From the NCBI GenBank assembly GCA_025359865.1, contig JANYDH010000003.1, forward strand, positions 39,376 through 103,375: a stretch of 64,000 bases of DNA, read 5' to 3'. Shown here piece after piece: positions 37,931 through 48,369 of this stretch. Made by a program: the position numbers and the translations under genes. The notes under the pieces are model-generated. The model saw only the letters and a program-made list of their open reading frames with translations, had not been told where the DNA came from and did not search any database. Origin of the DNA: Actinomycetes bacterium. GTDB lineage: Bacteria; Actinomycetota; Acidimicrobiia; Acidimicrobiales; Ilumatobacteraceae. Numbering within the stretch: the first letter of the stretch is position 1; every line of letters starts with the position of its first letter.

Positions 37931-38368
37931 ATGTTGTCCGTACCGATTGTCCAACTCGATCCAGAGCTACCGCTGCCTCAGTACGCGCATCCGGGTGATG
38001 CGGGTCTGGATCTTCGCTCACGAATCGACATCGAGGTGTCACCAGGAGGTGGCCGGGTGCTCGTCCCCACCGGGATTGCCATCGCACTACCCGTTGGCTA
38101 TGCGGGGTTCGTGTTGCCGCGTAGTGGACTCGCGTTGCAGCATGGCATCGGGTTGGCCAACACCCCTGGACTCATCGATAGCGCCTACCGCGGTGAGCTC
38201 AAGGTGGTGTTGCTCAACACCGATCCGACCGAGCGGTTCGTTGTGAACCGCGGTGACCGGATCGCCCAGCTCGTGATCCAACGCGTCGAAGCAGTGCAGT
38301 GGCAGGTGGTCGAGGCGCTCGACGACGTTGACCGCGGTGGCGGCTTCGGACACACCGGCCGTACGTGA
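37931..38368 (+). CDS. dut: dUTP diphosphatase
   Basis: A 145-residue trimeric dUTPase that keeps uracil out of DNA and supplies dUMP for dTMP. All five family motifs are seen: AGLDLRS, PRSGLA, GLIDSAYRGELKVVLLN, RIAQLVI and the C-terminal RGGGFGHTG. Start ATG 37931 lies 44 bp from the divergent selA start. Confidence 0.97.
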   Translation: MLSVPIVQLDPELPLPQYAHPGDAGLDLRSRIDIEVSPGGGRVLVPTGIAIALPVGYAGFVLPRSGLALQHGIGLANTPGLIDSAYRGELKVVLLNTDPTERFVVNRGDRIAQLVIQRVEAVQWQVVEALDDVDRGGGFGHTGRT

Positions 38369-38653
38369 TGAGCGCGTTCGTCAGCCCTCGTGTTGAGTAG
38401 GAGCGCCGGATGCGTTCGCTCACGGTGCCGCGTTGTGGGCTGGGGTTCTGGTCTCTGCCGCGGCGAGTTCGAATCGCTGATCTTGGTGACACGTGGAGGC
38501 ACGTGTCGTTACGTAGGCACACGTGCCTCCACGTGTCGATCGCTTGTGGCGACGAACCCCTGGCCAAGACGATCAAATTCGTCGAGCACGCCACAGCGTC
38601 TGTTGTTTGTGAGGTTCCGGCAGTTCCGGCAGCCCAGGCAGCGCTGACGACGG
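38369..38653. other. Intergenic region holding a nested palindrome
   Basis: No gene is apparent in this 285-bp gap between the convergent dut and Nudix genes. It contains the 50-bp palindrome at 38488-38537 and a short GTTCCGGCA direct repeat near 38614-38630. Confidence 0.7.
38488..38537. repeat. Perfect 19-bp inverted repeat with internally palindromic arms
   Basis: The arm GACACGTGGAGGCACGTGT (38488-38506) is exactly complementary to ACACGTGCCTCCACGTGTC (38519-38537), with a 12-nt loop CGTTACGTAGGC. Each arm is itself a palindrome: ACACGTG and CACGTGT around GAGG. The site thus carries four CACGTG cores. It is between convergent genes, so it may end transcription on both strands, though it has no U-run. 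It could equally bind a dimeric protein. Confidence 0.9.
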
Positions 38654-39376
38654 TCAGCGCCAGGCGAAGACCGGTTGCTCGAAGTGGTGCACGCGCGCAT
38701 CGGGCCGTCCCTCGAGGGCGACCCACCGAAACTGGACCAGTACCGCTCCGGTCGGAGCGTGGATCAGATCTCCTCCGAGGGGCACCTGTACCACCGGACG
38801 GTCGCTTTCGGGAATCGACACGAACCGTGGGGACTCGGGATGACAGAGGTGGTGTAGCCCGATCCGGTAGGCATGCGCGACTTCGTCGGGGTTCGGTGCC
38901 AACGTCAGCTCACCTGCGCCCCAGACCACGACCGGCGTCATCACGTAGCCCGATCGAGTGGCATAGTCGTCGAGCCGGCCGAGAACGGCCTCGGGGGGCA
39001 GCCGTATGCCGAGCTCTTCGTCCAACTCTCGTAGCGCAGTGGCTTCGGCCGTCTCGCCCGGATCGGTACGGCCACCGGGCAGCGCCCACTGCGCGGCGTG
39101 TCGATTCATCCGTGAGGCACGGCGACACAACAGGAATGATGCACCGCCGGCAACGTGAGTCATCGTGTGGTCGAAGCCGACCAATGCATCGGGCGAGCCG
39201 GAGAACTCGCCTGGAGGTGCTTCGTACGGATCGTGTGAATCACTTGCCGCGACACTGTCGACCACGACGATTGCCACGGCTGCAGGCTTGAGCCCAGCGG
39301 GGTCGATGGTATGCAAGCGGTGCGCCCCGAGGTGGCCCTGGATCAATGCCCGTAGTTCGGCGTTGAACTCGATCAC
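38654..39376 (-). CDS. Nudix hydrolase
   Basis: A 240-residue pyrophosphohydrolase. The Nudix box GGRTDPGETAEATALRELDEELGI fits GX5EX7REUXEEXGU. The long N-terminal part (about 85 residues) and the segment FLLCRRASRMNRHAAQWALPGG look like CoA pyrophosphatase (NudL-like) proteins, which keep an L-R-A-G/W-x-FPGG pattern, but specificity is not proved. It is convergent with dut and separated from it by the palindrome. Confidence 0.9.
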   Translation of the reverse strand: MIEFNAELRALIQGHLGAHRLHTIDPAGLKPAAVAIVVVDSVAASDSHDPYEAPPGEFSGSPDALVGFDHTMTHVAGGASFLLCRRASRMNRHAAQWALPGGRTDPGETAEATALRELDEELGIRLPPEAVLGRLDDYATRSGYVMTPVVVWGAGELTLAPNPDEVAHAYRIGLHHLCHPESPRFVSIPESDRPVVQVPLGGDLIHAPTGAVLVQFRWVALEGRPDARVHHFEQPVFAWR

Positions 39377-39464
39377 GCCGGTGTGCCCGTGGCTGTGTCG
39401 TCAGTGAGCGAAGCGTGCTGGTGTCGATGGGCCACGGCGATCAGTGTGGCCTACGGTGACTGGT

Positions 39465-39965
39465 ATGAGCGTCATTGCGATCCATAACGAGGACTGGGGA
39501 TTCGAGACGAACTGTTTCGTCTGCGAACCGAAGAACGATCGGGGGCTGCGAATACCGTTCTTCCACGACACCGACGCATCGACGGTGTTCGCCGAACTCG
39601 AGCTCTCGAACGATTTCAGCGGCACGCCGTCGTTCGTGCACGGCGGTGTCATTCTTGCGGTGCTCGACGAGGCAATGGCGTGGGCATGCATCGCCGTGGC
39701 GCACCGGTGGGCGGTGACAGTGGAGACATCGACGAGGTTCCACGGCCCGGTGTACGTGAGTAAGCCGCACCGCGTCGAGGCGCGGATCATCGACGTGACG
39801 TCCGAACTGATCGCCTCCACCGCAACGGTGATCGACCGCAAGGGTCGAGTGCGCGCCGAATCGACGGCATCGTTTGCAGTGCTCGGTGAGGCGCAGGCAG
39901 CACGGGCGATCGGCGTAGAGGTCGGTGATTCGTTCTCGGGCTACCTGCGCGAGTCACAGGGGTGA
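39465..39965 (+). CDS. PaaI-type hotdog-fold thioesterase
   Basis: A 166-residue acyl-CoA thioesterase-like protein. The hotdog signature is PSFVHGGVILAVLDEAMAWAC, with the HGG loop and acidic residue of the PaaI/4HBT group, and the CFVCEPKNDRGLRIPF N-terminal segment is common in actinobacterial members. ATG 39465 is chosen over a GTG seven codons upstream. The stop overlaps the convergent oxidoreductase stop by 12 bases. Confidence 0.9.
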   Translation: MSVIAIHNEDWGFETNCFVCEPKNDRGLRIPFFHDTDASTVFAELELSNDFSGTPSFVHGGVILAVLDEAMAWACIAVAHRWAVTVETSTRFHGPVYVSKPHRVEARIIDVTSELIASTATVIDRKGRVRAESTASFAVLGEAQAARAIGVEVGDSFSGYLRESQG

Positions 39966-40952
39966 CATGACGGCGTTGGCGGCGGCGATGCCGCTAAGCG
40001 CAGCCCCTTCCACCCGTGGCCCCGAAAAGGCATCGCCAGCCACGGCTAGCGAGTGCACACCGTCGGGCTGCCAGCATGGCTCGGGCCAGATCGATCGAGG
40101 TGTTGCGAAACGCCACCGCTTCAACTGTCGTTCGAGCACCTCGGCATCACCGAACCATGGCCTGGCGAGTTCGGTGAGCGTATCGAGCGTCGACGCCGGC
40201 GGCTGGTCCCAGTGCGCATCGCTCCAGGTGGCGTTGGCATGAAACGTGAGTGCCGGTTCGGCGCTGATTCCCTTGGCCCGGTTGTCGCCGATGAAGGTGA
40301 AGACAGCGTCGCCTTGTAGCCCGCCAGGATACGGAACGGCACCTCGGCGATCGAGCACGGCAAGCAGGGTCAGCGTCTTGTCGTACTCGGTACGCCATAG
40401 TGCCTCGGGCATGGCCACCTCGGCCGTGAACAACAATGAGAAGGTCTGTGGTACCGGACAGGTGACCACCAGGGCATCGGAATCAGTGACCGAAGCATCA
40501 TCCAGCGTGACGCGCCAACCGTTGCCACGGCGCCCGATGCCGAACACCAGCGAATTGCAACGCACATCGAGACCGATGGCCAGGTGCTTGGCGAGCGCAT
40601 TCATGCCACCGTGAACGGCATAGCGCGCAAAGCCGTCGCCGTCGCCGTGGCCGTGGCCGTCAGCCACTTGACCGGTCGCATCGTCAGCCGTTGCCGCGGT
40701 CGCAAATCCGCGGCACCATTCGTAGGCCACGCCTGCGTCGCACCACTGCTGTACCAGTGCTGCAAAGGCGCGGTCGCGGGTGGTGAAGAACTGGGCGCCA
40801 TGGTCCACGCAGGCGTTACCGATACGGCGGGTGGCGAGTCGCCCCCCGGGGGATCGACCTTTGTCGAACAGGACCACCTGATGGCCCGAGTCGATGAGGG
40901 TGCGAGCCGCCATCAGACCGGACAAACCGGCGCCGACGATGGTGACCCTCAC
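39954..40952 (-). CDS. FAD-dependent amine-oxidase-like oxidoreductase (renalase-like)
   Basis: A 332-residue flavoprotein. The N-terminal dinucleotide fold is VTIVGAGLSGLMAARTL...FDKGRSPGGRLATRR, followed by DHGAQFFT, and the C-terminal FAD segment is LAVAGDAFSGPRVEGAALSGIAAANAV. This arrangement is that of bacterial renalase-like NAD(P)/FAD oxidoreductases, which oxidise off-pathway NAD(P)H isomers. A His/Asp/Gly repeat (HGHGDGDG) lies near residue 100. It starts with GTG 40952, overlapping the upstream hydrolase stop by 4 bases (GTGA), as last gene of a four-gene operon. Confidence 0.88.
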   Translation of the reverse strand: MRVTIVGAGLSGLMAARTLIDSGHQVVLFDKGRSPGGRLATRRIGNACVDHGAQFFTTRDRAFAALVQQWCDAGVAYEWCRGFATAATADDATGQVADGHGHGDGDGFARYAVHGGMNALAKHLAIGLDVRCNSLVFGIGRRGNGWRVTLDDASVTDSDALVVTCPVPQTFSLLFTAEVAMPEALWRTEYDKTLTLLAVLDRRGAVPYPGGLQGDAVFTFIGDNRAKGISAEPALTFHANATWSDAHWDQPPASTLDTLTELARPWFGDAEVLERQLKRWRFATPRSIWPEPCWQPDGVHSLAVAGDAFSGPRVEGAALSGIAAANAVMSPL

Positions 40953-41803
40953 GATGCGGTGGCGATGGGCGAGAGCGTCGTGGGCGCCTGAGTCGCCGCC
41001 GAACTGACTCGGCCGAGAAACTCGAGTACCACTTTGTTAAAGGTGGATGCGTGTTCGACCATGAGACCATGCGCGGCACCGGAGATGACCACCAGTTCCG
41101 CGTTCGGCAACCGTTCGGCGAGTTCCTCACTGTCGCCGCGCGGCGTCAGAATGTCCTGGTTGCCGACGATCACTAAGGCAGGAACGATGATCTCGGACAT
41201 CCGCTCTGCGATCGAGTCGTCAGTTGCGAGGATCGCGCGTACCTGGGCGACGAACGCATGCGATGTGCGCCCCATTGCGAGCGGCCCCAACCACCCGAAC
41301 GCTGGCACGAGCCGCCGAAACGACCGGGGACCGATCACCCACCGAGCGGCCTGGGTGGTCATCGCACCCATGCCTTGTTCGGTGGCGATCACTGCCCAAC
41401 TCTCCAACAGTTCTCGGCGCCACGGATGATGTTGGCACGCGGTGCATGCGAGCGTGAGCGAAAGCACACGCTGCGGATGCTTGAGCGCCACGATCTGTGA
41501 AATGGCGCCACCCATCGAGGCACCGACTACGTGGGCAGCGTCGACACCGACAGCATCGAGTACAGCAATGGCATCGTCGGCCATCTGCTCGAGGCTGTAG
41601 TGCCCGAACGGCTTGTCGCTACGTCCTGCACCGCGGTTGTCGAGCGCAATCACGCGGTACTTCGCGGCGAACACAAATCGTTGCATGTCCCAGCCGTGCT
41701 TGTCGGCGCCGAGGCCCTGGATCATGAGCACGGCGGGGCGACTCGATGCGCCGAACACCTGATAATGCAGCCGGATGCCATCATTGGAACGTGCGTACGG
41801 CAT
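40949..41803 (-). CDS. Alpha/beta hydrolase
   Basis: A 284-residue hydrolase with oxyanion region MIQGLGADKHGW, DNRGAGRSDKP, nucleophile elbow GASMGG, acid GNQDILTP and His in GAAHGLMVEH. It looks like the esterase/lipase or 3-oxoadipate enol-lactonase-like group. The ATG at 41803 overlaps the acyltransferase stop by one base (TGATG). Position between an acyltransferase and an oxidoreductase suggests lipid metabolism, but the substrate is unknown. Confidence 0.9.
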   Translation of the reverse strand: MPYARSNDGIRLHYQVFGASSRPAVLMIQGLGADKHGWDMQRFVFAAKYRVIALDNRGAGRSDKPFGHYSLEQMADDAIAVLDAVGVDAAHVVGASMGGAISQIVALKHPQRVLSLTLACTACQHHPWRRELLESWAVIATEQGMGAMTTQAARWVIGPRSFRRLVPAFGWLGPLAMGRTSHAFVAQVRAILATDDSIAERMSEIIVPALVIVGNQDILTPRGDSEELAERLPNAELVVISGAAHGLMVEHASTFNKVVLEFLGRVSSAATQAPTTLSPIATAS

Positions 41804-42552
41804 CAGCCTTCTCCCAGCCAATCGATCGGGGCCACACCGGTGTACGTGCCCCCGAACTCGTCGAGCATCTTTTGTAGACTGCGCTGCACCGCCTCGGACA
41901 GCTCCACTTCGGCGAGGGGCCCGCGCCTGTTGTGGCGGTTGCGAACCATCGGCCCAACGTCGGCCCGGGCGCTTCGTCCCAGCCGGGCGCTCATCGAGGC
42001 GACGGGAAAGACGTGGACGCCGGCCATGACTGCGGCACCGACGATCTCGTGGTCGACTACGCCGGCGTGACGGGGATGGTTCGTGGGCGATGTGCCAAGC
42101 ACGACCAGTTCGCCGTGGCGCAATGCCCCCTCGACCTCGGCCGGGTCGTGGAGCAACCCGCCGAGTCGCCTCAAGGCCGCCCCGACGGGGGCAATGTCGG
42201 GCCGCCCCACAAAGCGGACCGGCCGCCCAATGGCCTGCCCGAGCGCCCATGCCACATACATCGGGCTGAGCGAGTAGCGGCGCTGGTTGGTGACGAGCAA
42301 CGCGCCGGCATGTACTGGCAGGTGATGATGGGTTCCGACTGTGACCGCCCAGCGCAGGCGGATGTACGGCGATAGCGCCTGGATGAGGTGGTCGTCGCGG
42401 CCCCAGTCGTCGACGGAATTGCTGGGCAGGAGCGGACGCAGAGGAATCCGTACGACGTCGCCCACAGCATTCGCTGCGGCAGAGACCGCCGAGGAGGCCG
42501 CGCTGCTCGCATCGGCGACCACCCGGCGCGGAAGTTGCACCAATGATGTCAT
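41803..42552 (-). CDS. Lysophospholipid acyltransferase-family protein (Rv0502-like)
   Basis: A 249-residue PlsC-type protein. The core is the LPVHAGALLVTNQRRYSLSPMYVAWAL region, where the HX4D-like motif is altered, then RFVGRPDIAPVGAALRRLGGLL and LRHGELVVLGTSPTN, equivalent to the EGTR block. It pairs with the NAD-dependent epimerase just upstream, an arrangement I recall for mycobacterial Rv0501-Rv0502. ATG 42552 is one base after the epimerase stop. Confidence 0.8.
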   Translation of the reverse strand: MTSLVQLPRRVVADASSAASSAVSAAANAVGDVVRIPLRPLLPSNSVDDWGRDDHLIQALSPYIRLRWAVTVGTHHHLPVHAGALLVTNQRRYSLSPMYVAWALGQAIGRPVRFVGRPDIAPVGAALRRLGGLLHDPAEVEGALRHGELVVLGTSPTNHPRHAGVVDHEIVGAAVMAGVHVFPVASMSARLGRSARADVGPMVRNRHNRRGPLAEVELSEAVQRSLQKMLDEFGGTYTGVAPIDWLGEG

Positions 42553-42553
42553 G

Positions 42554-43528
42554 TCAGGCCACCTCTCGATTCTGCGACGGAACGCGAACAATGGACTGCC
42601 ACGCATACAGGTGGTCGATGATCTCGGGTGTCGAGAACTCGGGCGTGATGCCGAGCACCTCGTGGGCCCGGTGCCCGTCGGCCAATCGACCGCGGTGCAA
42701 TGTCTCCAGCACATGCTCGGGAATGGGCGCGCCCAACACATGGCTGAGCCGACTGGCAACCGCCCATTCGGGGCCGATCATCGGCAACGGGATCCTCTTG
42801 CCGCGCCTGATCGCCTGCAGCGCAGTGATGGCGCCCGGCGCGACGACGTTGAGCGGTTCACCGAGTCGCAGCCGGGCCGCAGCGACGAATGCGCGAGCGG
42901 CGTCGCGGTCTTGGATGACGGTGAACGGGGGGTCGGCCATCAGGCTGAACGGCACCGCCGGTTGGCGTAGCAACCGACCGAGTGGGCTGGGGACGTGCGG
43001 ACCGAGCACCGGACCCAGCCGGAGCGAGCCAACGGCGACACCGATGCGTTTGGCGACCGCCTGGGCGCCGGATTCGATCCGCTCGACCATGCGCCCGTAC
43101 TCGGACGTAGGGTTTGGTGCGACTGATTCGTCCGGCCGAGTGAGCGAGTTGCGGGCCCGCCCATAGATTTCGATACCACTGCGCACGATGAGGCTCTCGA
43201 GCGAGGGGCACTCGGCTGCCGCGCCGACAATGGCGGTGGTGGCGTCGTCGGTGAGTTGCTTTGCCAGCGCAGTGCCGGCTCTGGCGTCGGGCTCCCACAC
43301 GGCAAGGTGGATCATCACATGCGGATCGAACTTGGTGACCACATCGACGATCCGCTCACGATTCGACGGTTCGATGCGGTGGAACTCGGCCTTGCGGAGC
43401 CGGCGTCGGGGCGGATCGACGTCGATGCCGCAGAGTGCACCGACCCACGGCTCGGCTTCGAGGAGTGATGCCACGAGTGACCCGAGCTCGCCACCCATTC
43501 CACTGACCAGCAGTCGTTGACCCCGCAT
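42554..43528 (-). CDS. NAD-dependent epimerase/dehydratase (extended SDR, Rv0501/GalE-like)
   Basis: A 324-residue extended SDR protein. The cofactor loop is VSGMGGELGSLVASLL (a GxxGxxG variant), and the active-site Tyr/Lys motif seems replaced: the usual YxxxK falls at SEYGRMVERIE, with Tyr present but no Lys at +4. The length and the C-terminal HEVLGITPEFSTPEIIDHL are those of the actinobacterial group next to PlsC-like genes. ATG 43528 is preferred to GTG 43546. It is the first gene of the four-gene operon. Confidence 0.85.
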   Translation of the reverse strand: MRGQRLLVSGMGGELGSLVASLLEAEPWVGALCGIDVDPPRRRLRKAEFHRIEPSNRERIVDVVTKFDPHVMIHLAVWEPDARAGTALAKQLTDDATTAIVGAAAECPSLESLIVRSGIEIYGRARNSLTRPDESVAPNPTSEYGRMVERIESGAQAVAKRIGVAVGSLRLGPVLGPHVPSPLGRLLRQPAVPFSLMADPPFTVIQDRDAARAFVAAARLRLGEPLNVVAPGAITALQAIRRGKRIPLPMIGPEWAVASRLSHVLGAPIPEHVLETLHRGRLADGHRAHEVLGITPEFSTPEIIDHLYAWQSIVRVPSQNREVA

Positions 43529-43640
43529 GGTTTGAACGCTATCCACCCGAAGCCCACCCGAAAGATTTTCGGAGATTTCTCATGACACGACACCCCTCTT
43601 CCGATACCATCGCATGTGGGTAGGCGGGAAGAGGTGTCGC

Positions 43641-45824
<2,184 letters not shown>

Positions 45825-46685
45825 TCAGCCGAGCCCGCGGGAGTCCTGCTTCAACGCCGTGTCGACCGAGACCGCGGCGGCAACGACGAGAGCGTTCAAC
45901 GGTTGTGGAAGCTGAGCGTGGATCTGTACCACGTAGTTGTCGGCTGTGGTGAACATCGTTTTCGCGAAGCCTTCGAACGTTTTGGTGATGCGCGCGACCT
46001 CGGCACCGGTGTGGTCTTCGATCCGGAAGTTCCAGGCGCGCCAGTTCTCCGCGTTGATGCTGCCGTAGGTGTGGCCCCCGGCCTGGAGCGAGAAGTGGAT
46101 CTTGCCGAACATGTTGTCTTGGATGATGCGGCCGATCTCTTGATTGTTGGCATCGCTGACCACGATGGTGCTCTTGATCAGCTTGGCGGGGCGTGTGAGT
46201 CGCAGCACCACCGCGCCGGACGAGTCGGAAATCTCCATCTTGTGCGTGAAGTACTGGTCGAGGTTGCTGACGAGCCGCAATGCCTTCTTGGCGGTGCTCT
46301 GGCCGATCTCGTTGACCGCCGCGATCTGGCGGCCTTGCTGGTCGAACACGCCGAACTGGTTCTTCAGTTCGATCAGCTTCGCCTTCTGGTTCACCACCAG
46401 GATTGGCTCGGTGAAGATCGTTCCGCCGCCCGCGAATGCGGCCGCGGTGACCCCGGCGGAGCGGTAGCTCGCCTGGCCGGAGAGTTGGCGCTCGATCTTT
46501 GCCGGGTCGCCCTCGTTGCCGATCGTCAGCGCATTGTCGAGTCGGTCGAGAGCCTTCGGTTTGAGTGGGTCGACACCCGCAACGCCGTGATTACTGACGT
46601 GATCGGTCCAGGCCGTGCCATCCCAATAGCGGAGTTCGTGACGGCCGGTTGTGTCGGGGTACCAGTTGGCGGGCGTACTGCTCAT
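45825..46685 (-). CDS. DUF2510-scramblase-like protein
   Basis: A 286-residue protein. Residues 5-35 form a DUF2510 domain (WYPDTTGRHELRYWDGTAWTDHV), a short binding module often fused to membrane proteins in actinobacteria. Residues 60-280 resemble the phospholipid scramblase/LURP-one beta-barrel fold (LVVNQKAKLIELKNQFGVFDQQGRQIAAV...YGSINAENWRAWNFRIED). It may bind phospholipids at the membrane; scrambling activity is not shown. Its stop is adjacent to the stop of the convergent peptidase gene. Confidence 0.85.
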   Translation of the reverse strand: MSSTPANWYPDTTGRHELRYWDGTAWTDHVSNHGVAGVDPLKPKALDRLDNALTIGNEGDPAKIERQLSGQASYRSAGVTAAAFAGGGTIFTEPILVVNQKAKLIELKNQFGVFDQQGRQIAAVNEIGQSTAKKALRLVSNLDQYFTHKMEISDSSGAVVLRLTRPAKLIKSTIVVSDANNQEIGRIIQDNMFGKIHFSLQAGGHTYGSINAENWRAWNFRIEDHTGAEVARITKTFEGFAKTMFTTADNYVVQIHAQLPQPLNALVVAAAVSVDTALKQDSRGLG

Positions 46686-46716
46686 CTAGCGATCGTACGC
46701 CACACGGCGACCGCTG

Positions 46717-47226
46717 TCAGCGAAGTTGCGGGGCCATGAGAATGACTTCGCGACCGAACGGATCGAGCTGATGTCCGGAGATGCGTTCGATGACCGTGAT
46801 TGCCTGCGTTGGGTCGTCGATGAGGCCAGACCAGCGGATATAACCGCCCATGATGCCGACGAGCCTGTCGTCGACGGTTTCGTTGTGGATGATCACCTTG
46901 GTACCCGAAGCGATCAAGCCGTGCAGTTCGACGTAGAAGGTCTTCAACCACATGCCAAGGTCGTCCAGACCGGTGAACGGACGATGCCGGTAGGCAAGGT
47001 TCAGTTCGTCGTAGTTGTGCAGGTTGTGCGGTGCCGGAATGATGCTGATCAGGCAGCCAAACCCGTTCTCACGAAGCCAGATGATCTCTTCTTGACGCCT
47101 GACGCGACGGTGGTTGTCGCCATGACCGCCGGGGCGATCGCAGACGGCGAGTTTGTCCTTCATGATCCACGTGAAGTTACGCGGCGTGATGCCAAGCGCC
47201 CATTTCCCGCGGAGTCGAGGTGGCAT
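46717..47226 (-). CDS. Dual-specificity-phosphatase-like protein with inactive HNX5R loop
   Basis: A 169-residue protein that looks like a small cysteine phosphatase fold (QEEIIWLRENGFGCLISIIP..., LDDLGMWLKTFYVELHGLIASGTKVIIH). At the signature loop, His114-Asn115-x5-Arg121 has the exact spacing of HCX5R, but the catalytic Cys is Asn (HNETVDDR). It would therefore be a pseudophosphatase that binds phospho-ligands without turnover. The start at ATG 47226 is 38 bp after the tilS stop; the frame upstream overlaps tilS and is not conserved. Fold assignment is from pattern only. Confidence 0.7.
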   Translation of the reverse strand: MPPRLRGKWALGITPRNFTWIMKDKLAVCDRPGGHGDNHRRVRRQEEIIWLRENGFGCLISIIPAPHNLHNYDELNLAYRHRPFTGLDDLGMWLKTFYVELHGLIASGTKVIIHNETVDDRLVGIMGGYIRWSGLIDDPTQAITVIERISGHQLDPFGREVILMAPQLR

Positions 47227-47264
47227 CAGTGGCTGGTTTCGTCGGCGGGCATCGGTAGTGAAGG

Positions 47265-48104
47265 CTATCTCCCAGTACCGCCGATGATTGTCAGACGTTG
47301 ATGGCTCCGGGCCACGCGTGCACCGCCAGGCACTTCGCATGCAACACCGACACCAGCGGCGACGTCGAGCACCCGCTGCACCGTTGCACTGTTGGGTGGT
47401 CGCCCGAGCGGATCGGCGCAACTCAACCACGCCCGCACCGCCCGACGCGCCAGCGCCGGAGGTGCCCCGGTCAGTGCTACTGCATCGGTGGGGTCGAGAC
47501 CGGCGGCAAGTTGGTCCAAGAGGTCATCATCCTCACGCAGCAGTTGAGCCTGGCGGGCAAGGATCGACACGATGTCGCGTTCGGCCACGTCACTCAACAG
47601 CGGCAGCACTTCGGCACGCACCCGATTACGCCGGTGGCGGGGGTCGTTGTTCGACGGATCGGTCACCACCGTGAGCTCGAGGGTGGTGCACAGAGCCACC
47701 GTCTCTGACCGGCGGAGCCCGAGTATCGGCCGGCGCACACCAGGATGATCGAGGCCGGCGCGCATACCGGCCAACCCCCGCGTGCCCGAGCCGCGAAGCA
47801 GATGCAGGAGCACCGTTTCAGCCTGATCGTCGGCGGTGTGCCCGGTGCACACATCGCTCGGAAGCACGCCATACCGGGCTGCGCGGGCGCGGGCTTCCAA
47901 GTTCGGTCCGGGCTGAACGACAACGCGCAGCGACCGGAACATCGCTCCAAGTTGCTGAGCGGCCTCAAGCACGATGTCTGCCTCGTCGGCCGATCCACTT
48001 CGCAGGCCATGGTCGACGTGGACCGCAGTGACACGGCACCCGGCTGCTACGGCAAGCGCCAAGAGCGCGGTCGAGTCGGGTCCGCCAGAGACTGCACACG
48101 CCAC
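47265..48104 (-). CDS. tilS: tRNA(Ile)-lysidine synthase
   Basis: An enzyme that modifies C34 of tRNA-Ile(CAU) to lysidine so that it reads AUA. The 279-codon frame has the ATP pyrophosphatase loop AVSGGPDSTALL, AVHVDHGLR, TGHTADDQAETVLLHLLRGSG and a C-terminal domain ending RVARSHQRLTIIGG. The only ATG/GTG/TTG start available is GTG 48104, which places the first residue just before the P-loop. In-frame codons upstream (48105-48143) read LLSRCNFPPPGSE, like the normal TilS N-terminus, so a CTG start at 48140 is possible. Confidence 0.88.
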   Translation of the reverse strand: MACAVSGGPDSTALLALAVAAGCRVTAVHVDHGLRSGSADEADIVLEAAQQLGAMFRSLRVVVQPGPNLEARARAARYGVLPSDVCTGHTADDQAETVLLHLLRGSGTRGLAGMRAGLDHPGVRRPILGLRRSETVALCTTLELTVVTDPSNNDPRHRRNRVRAEVLPLLSDVAERDIVSILARQAQLLREDDDLLDQLAAGLDPTDAVALTGAPPALARRAVRAWLSCADPLGRPPNSATVQRVLDVAAGVGVACEVPGGARVARSHQRLTIIGGTGR

Positions 48105-48180
48105 CTCGCTGCCAGGAGGCGGGAAGTTGCAGCGAGACAGTAGATCCGTCGGGCCGATGGGCTCGCCGATGCCGGGCGGA

Positions 48181-48330
48181 TCAGTCTTCGCGGCGCTGAC
48201 GCTTACCCGGGTAGTGCTGTGAGGTGACGCTCTTCAGGTATGCAGCAACCAGCACAACCGTGACCAGCACGGCCCCAAACGTGAGCAGCACCCCGATCCA
48301 CCAGTGCCAGATGTTGTTCGCCGCGAGCAT
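48181..48330 (-). CDS. Small single-helix membrane protein (49 aa)
   Basis: A short ORF upstream of tilS starting with ATG 48330. The product has one hydrophobic helix (about residues 9-32; GVLLTFGAVLVTVVLVAAYL) followed by a basic tail ending QRRED. It is too short for most ORF cut-offs but has a clean start, membrane topology with positive-inside character, and a location just before tilS. Its function is unknown. Confidence 0.65.
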   Translation of the reverse strand: MLAANNIWHWWIGVLLTFGAVLVTVVLVAAYLKSVTSQHYPGKRQRRED

Positions 48331-48369
48331 GAATGCAAGCGTAGCCACCCGTCGCCCTGATCCAGCGAA

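Noticed and set aside
38370..38490. Possible tRNA-Sec next to selA/selB (a GTTCGAA T-loop-like segment at 38463-38478)
   Set aside because: A short T-arm-like hairpin exists, but no acceptor, D or anticodon stem can be formed around it on either strand and no UCA anticodon loop is found.
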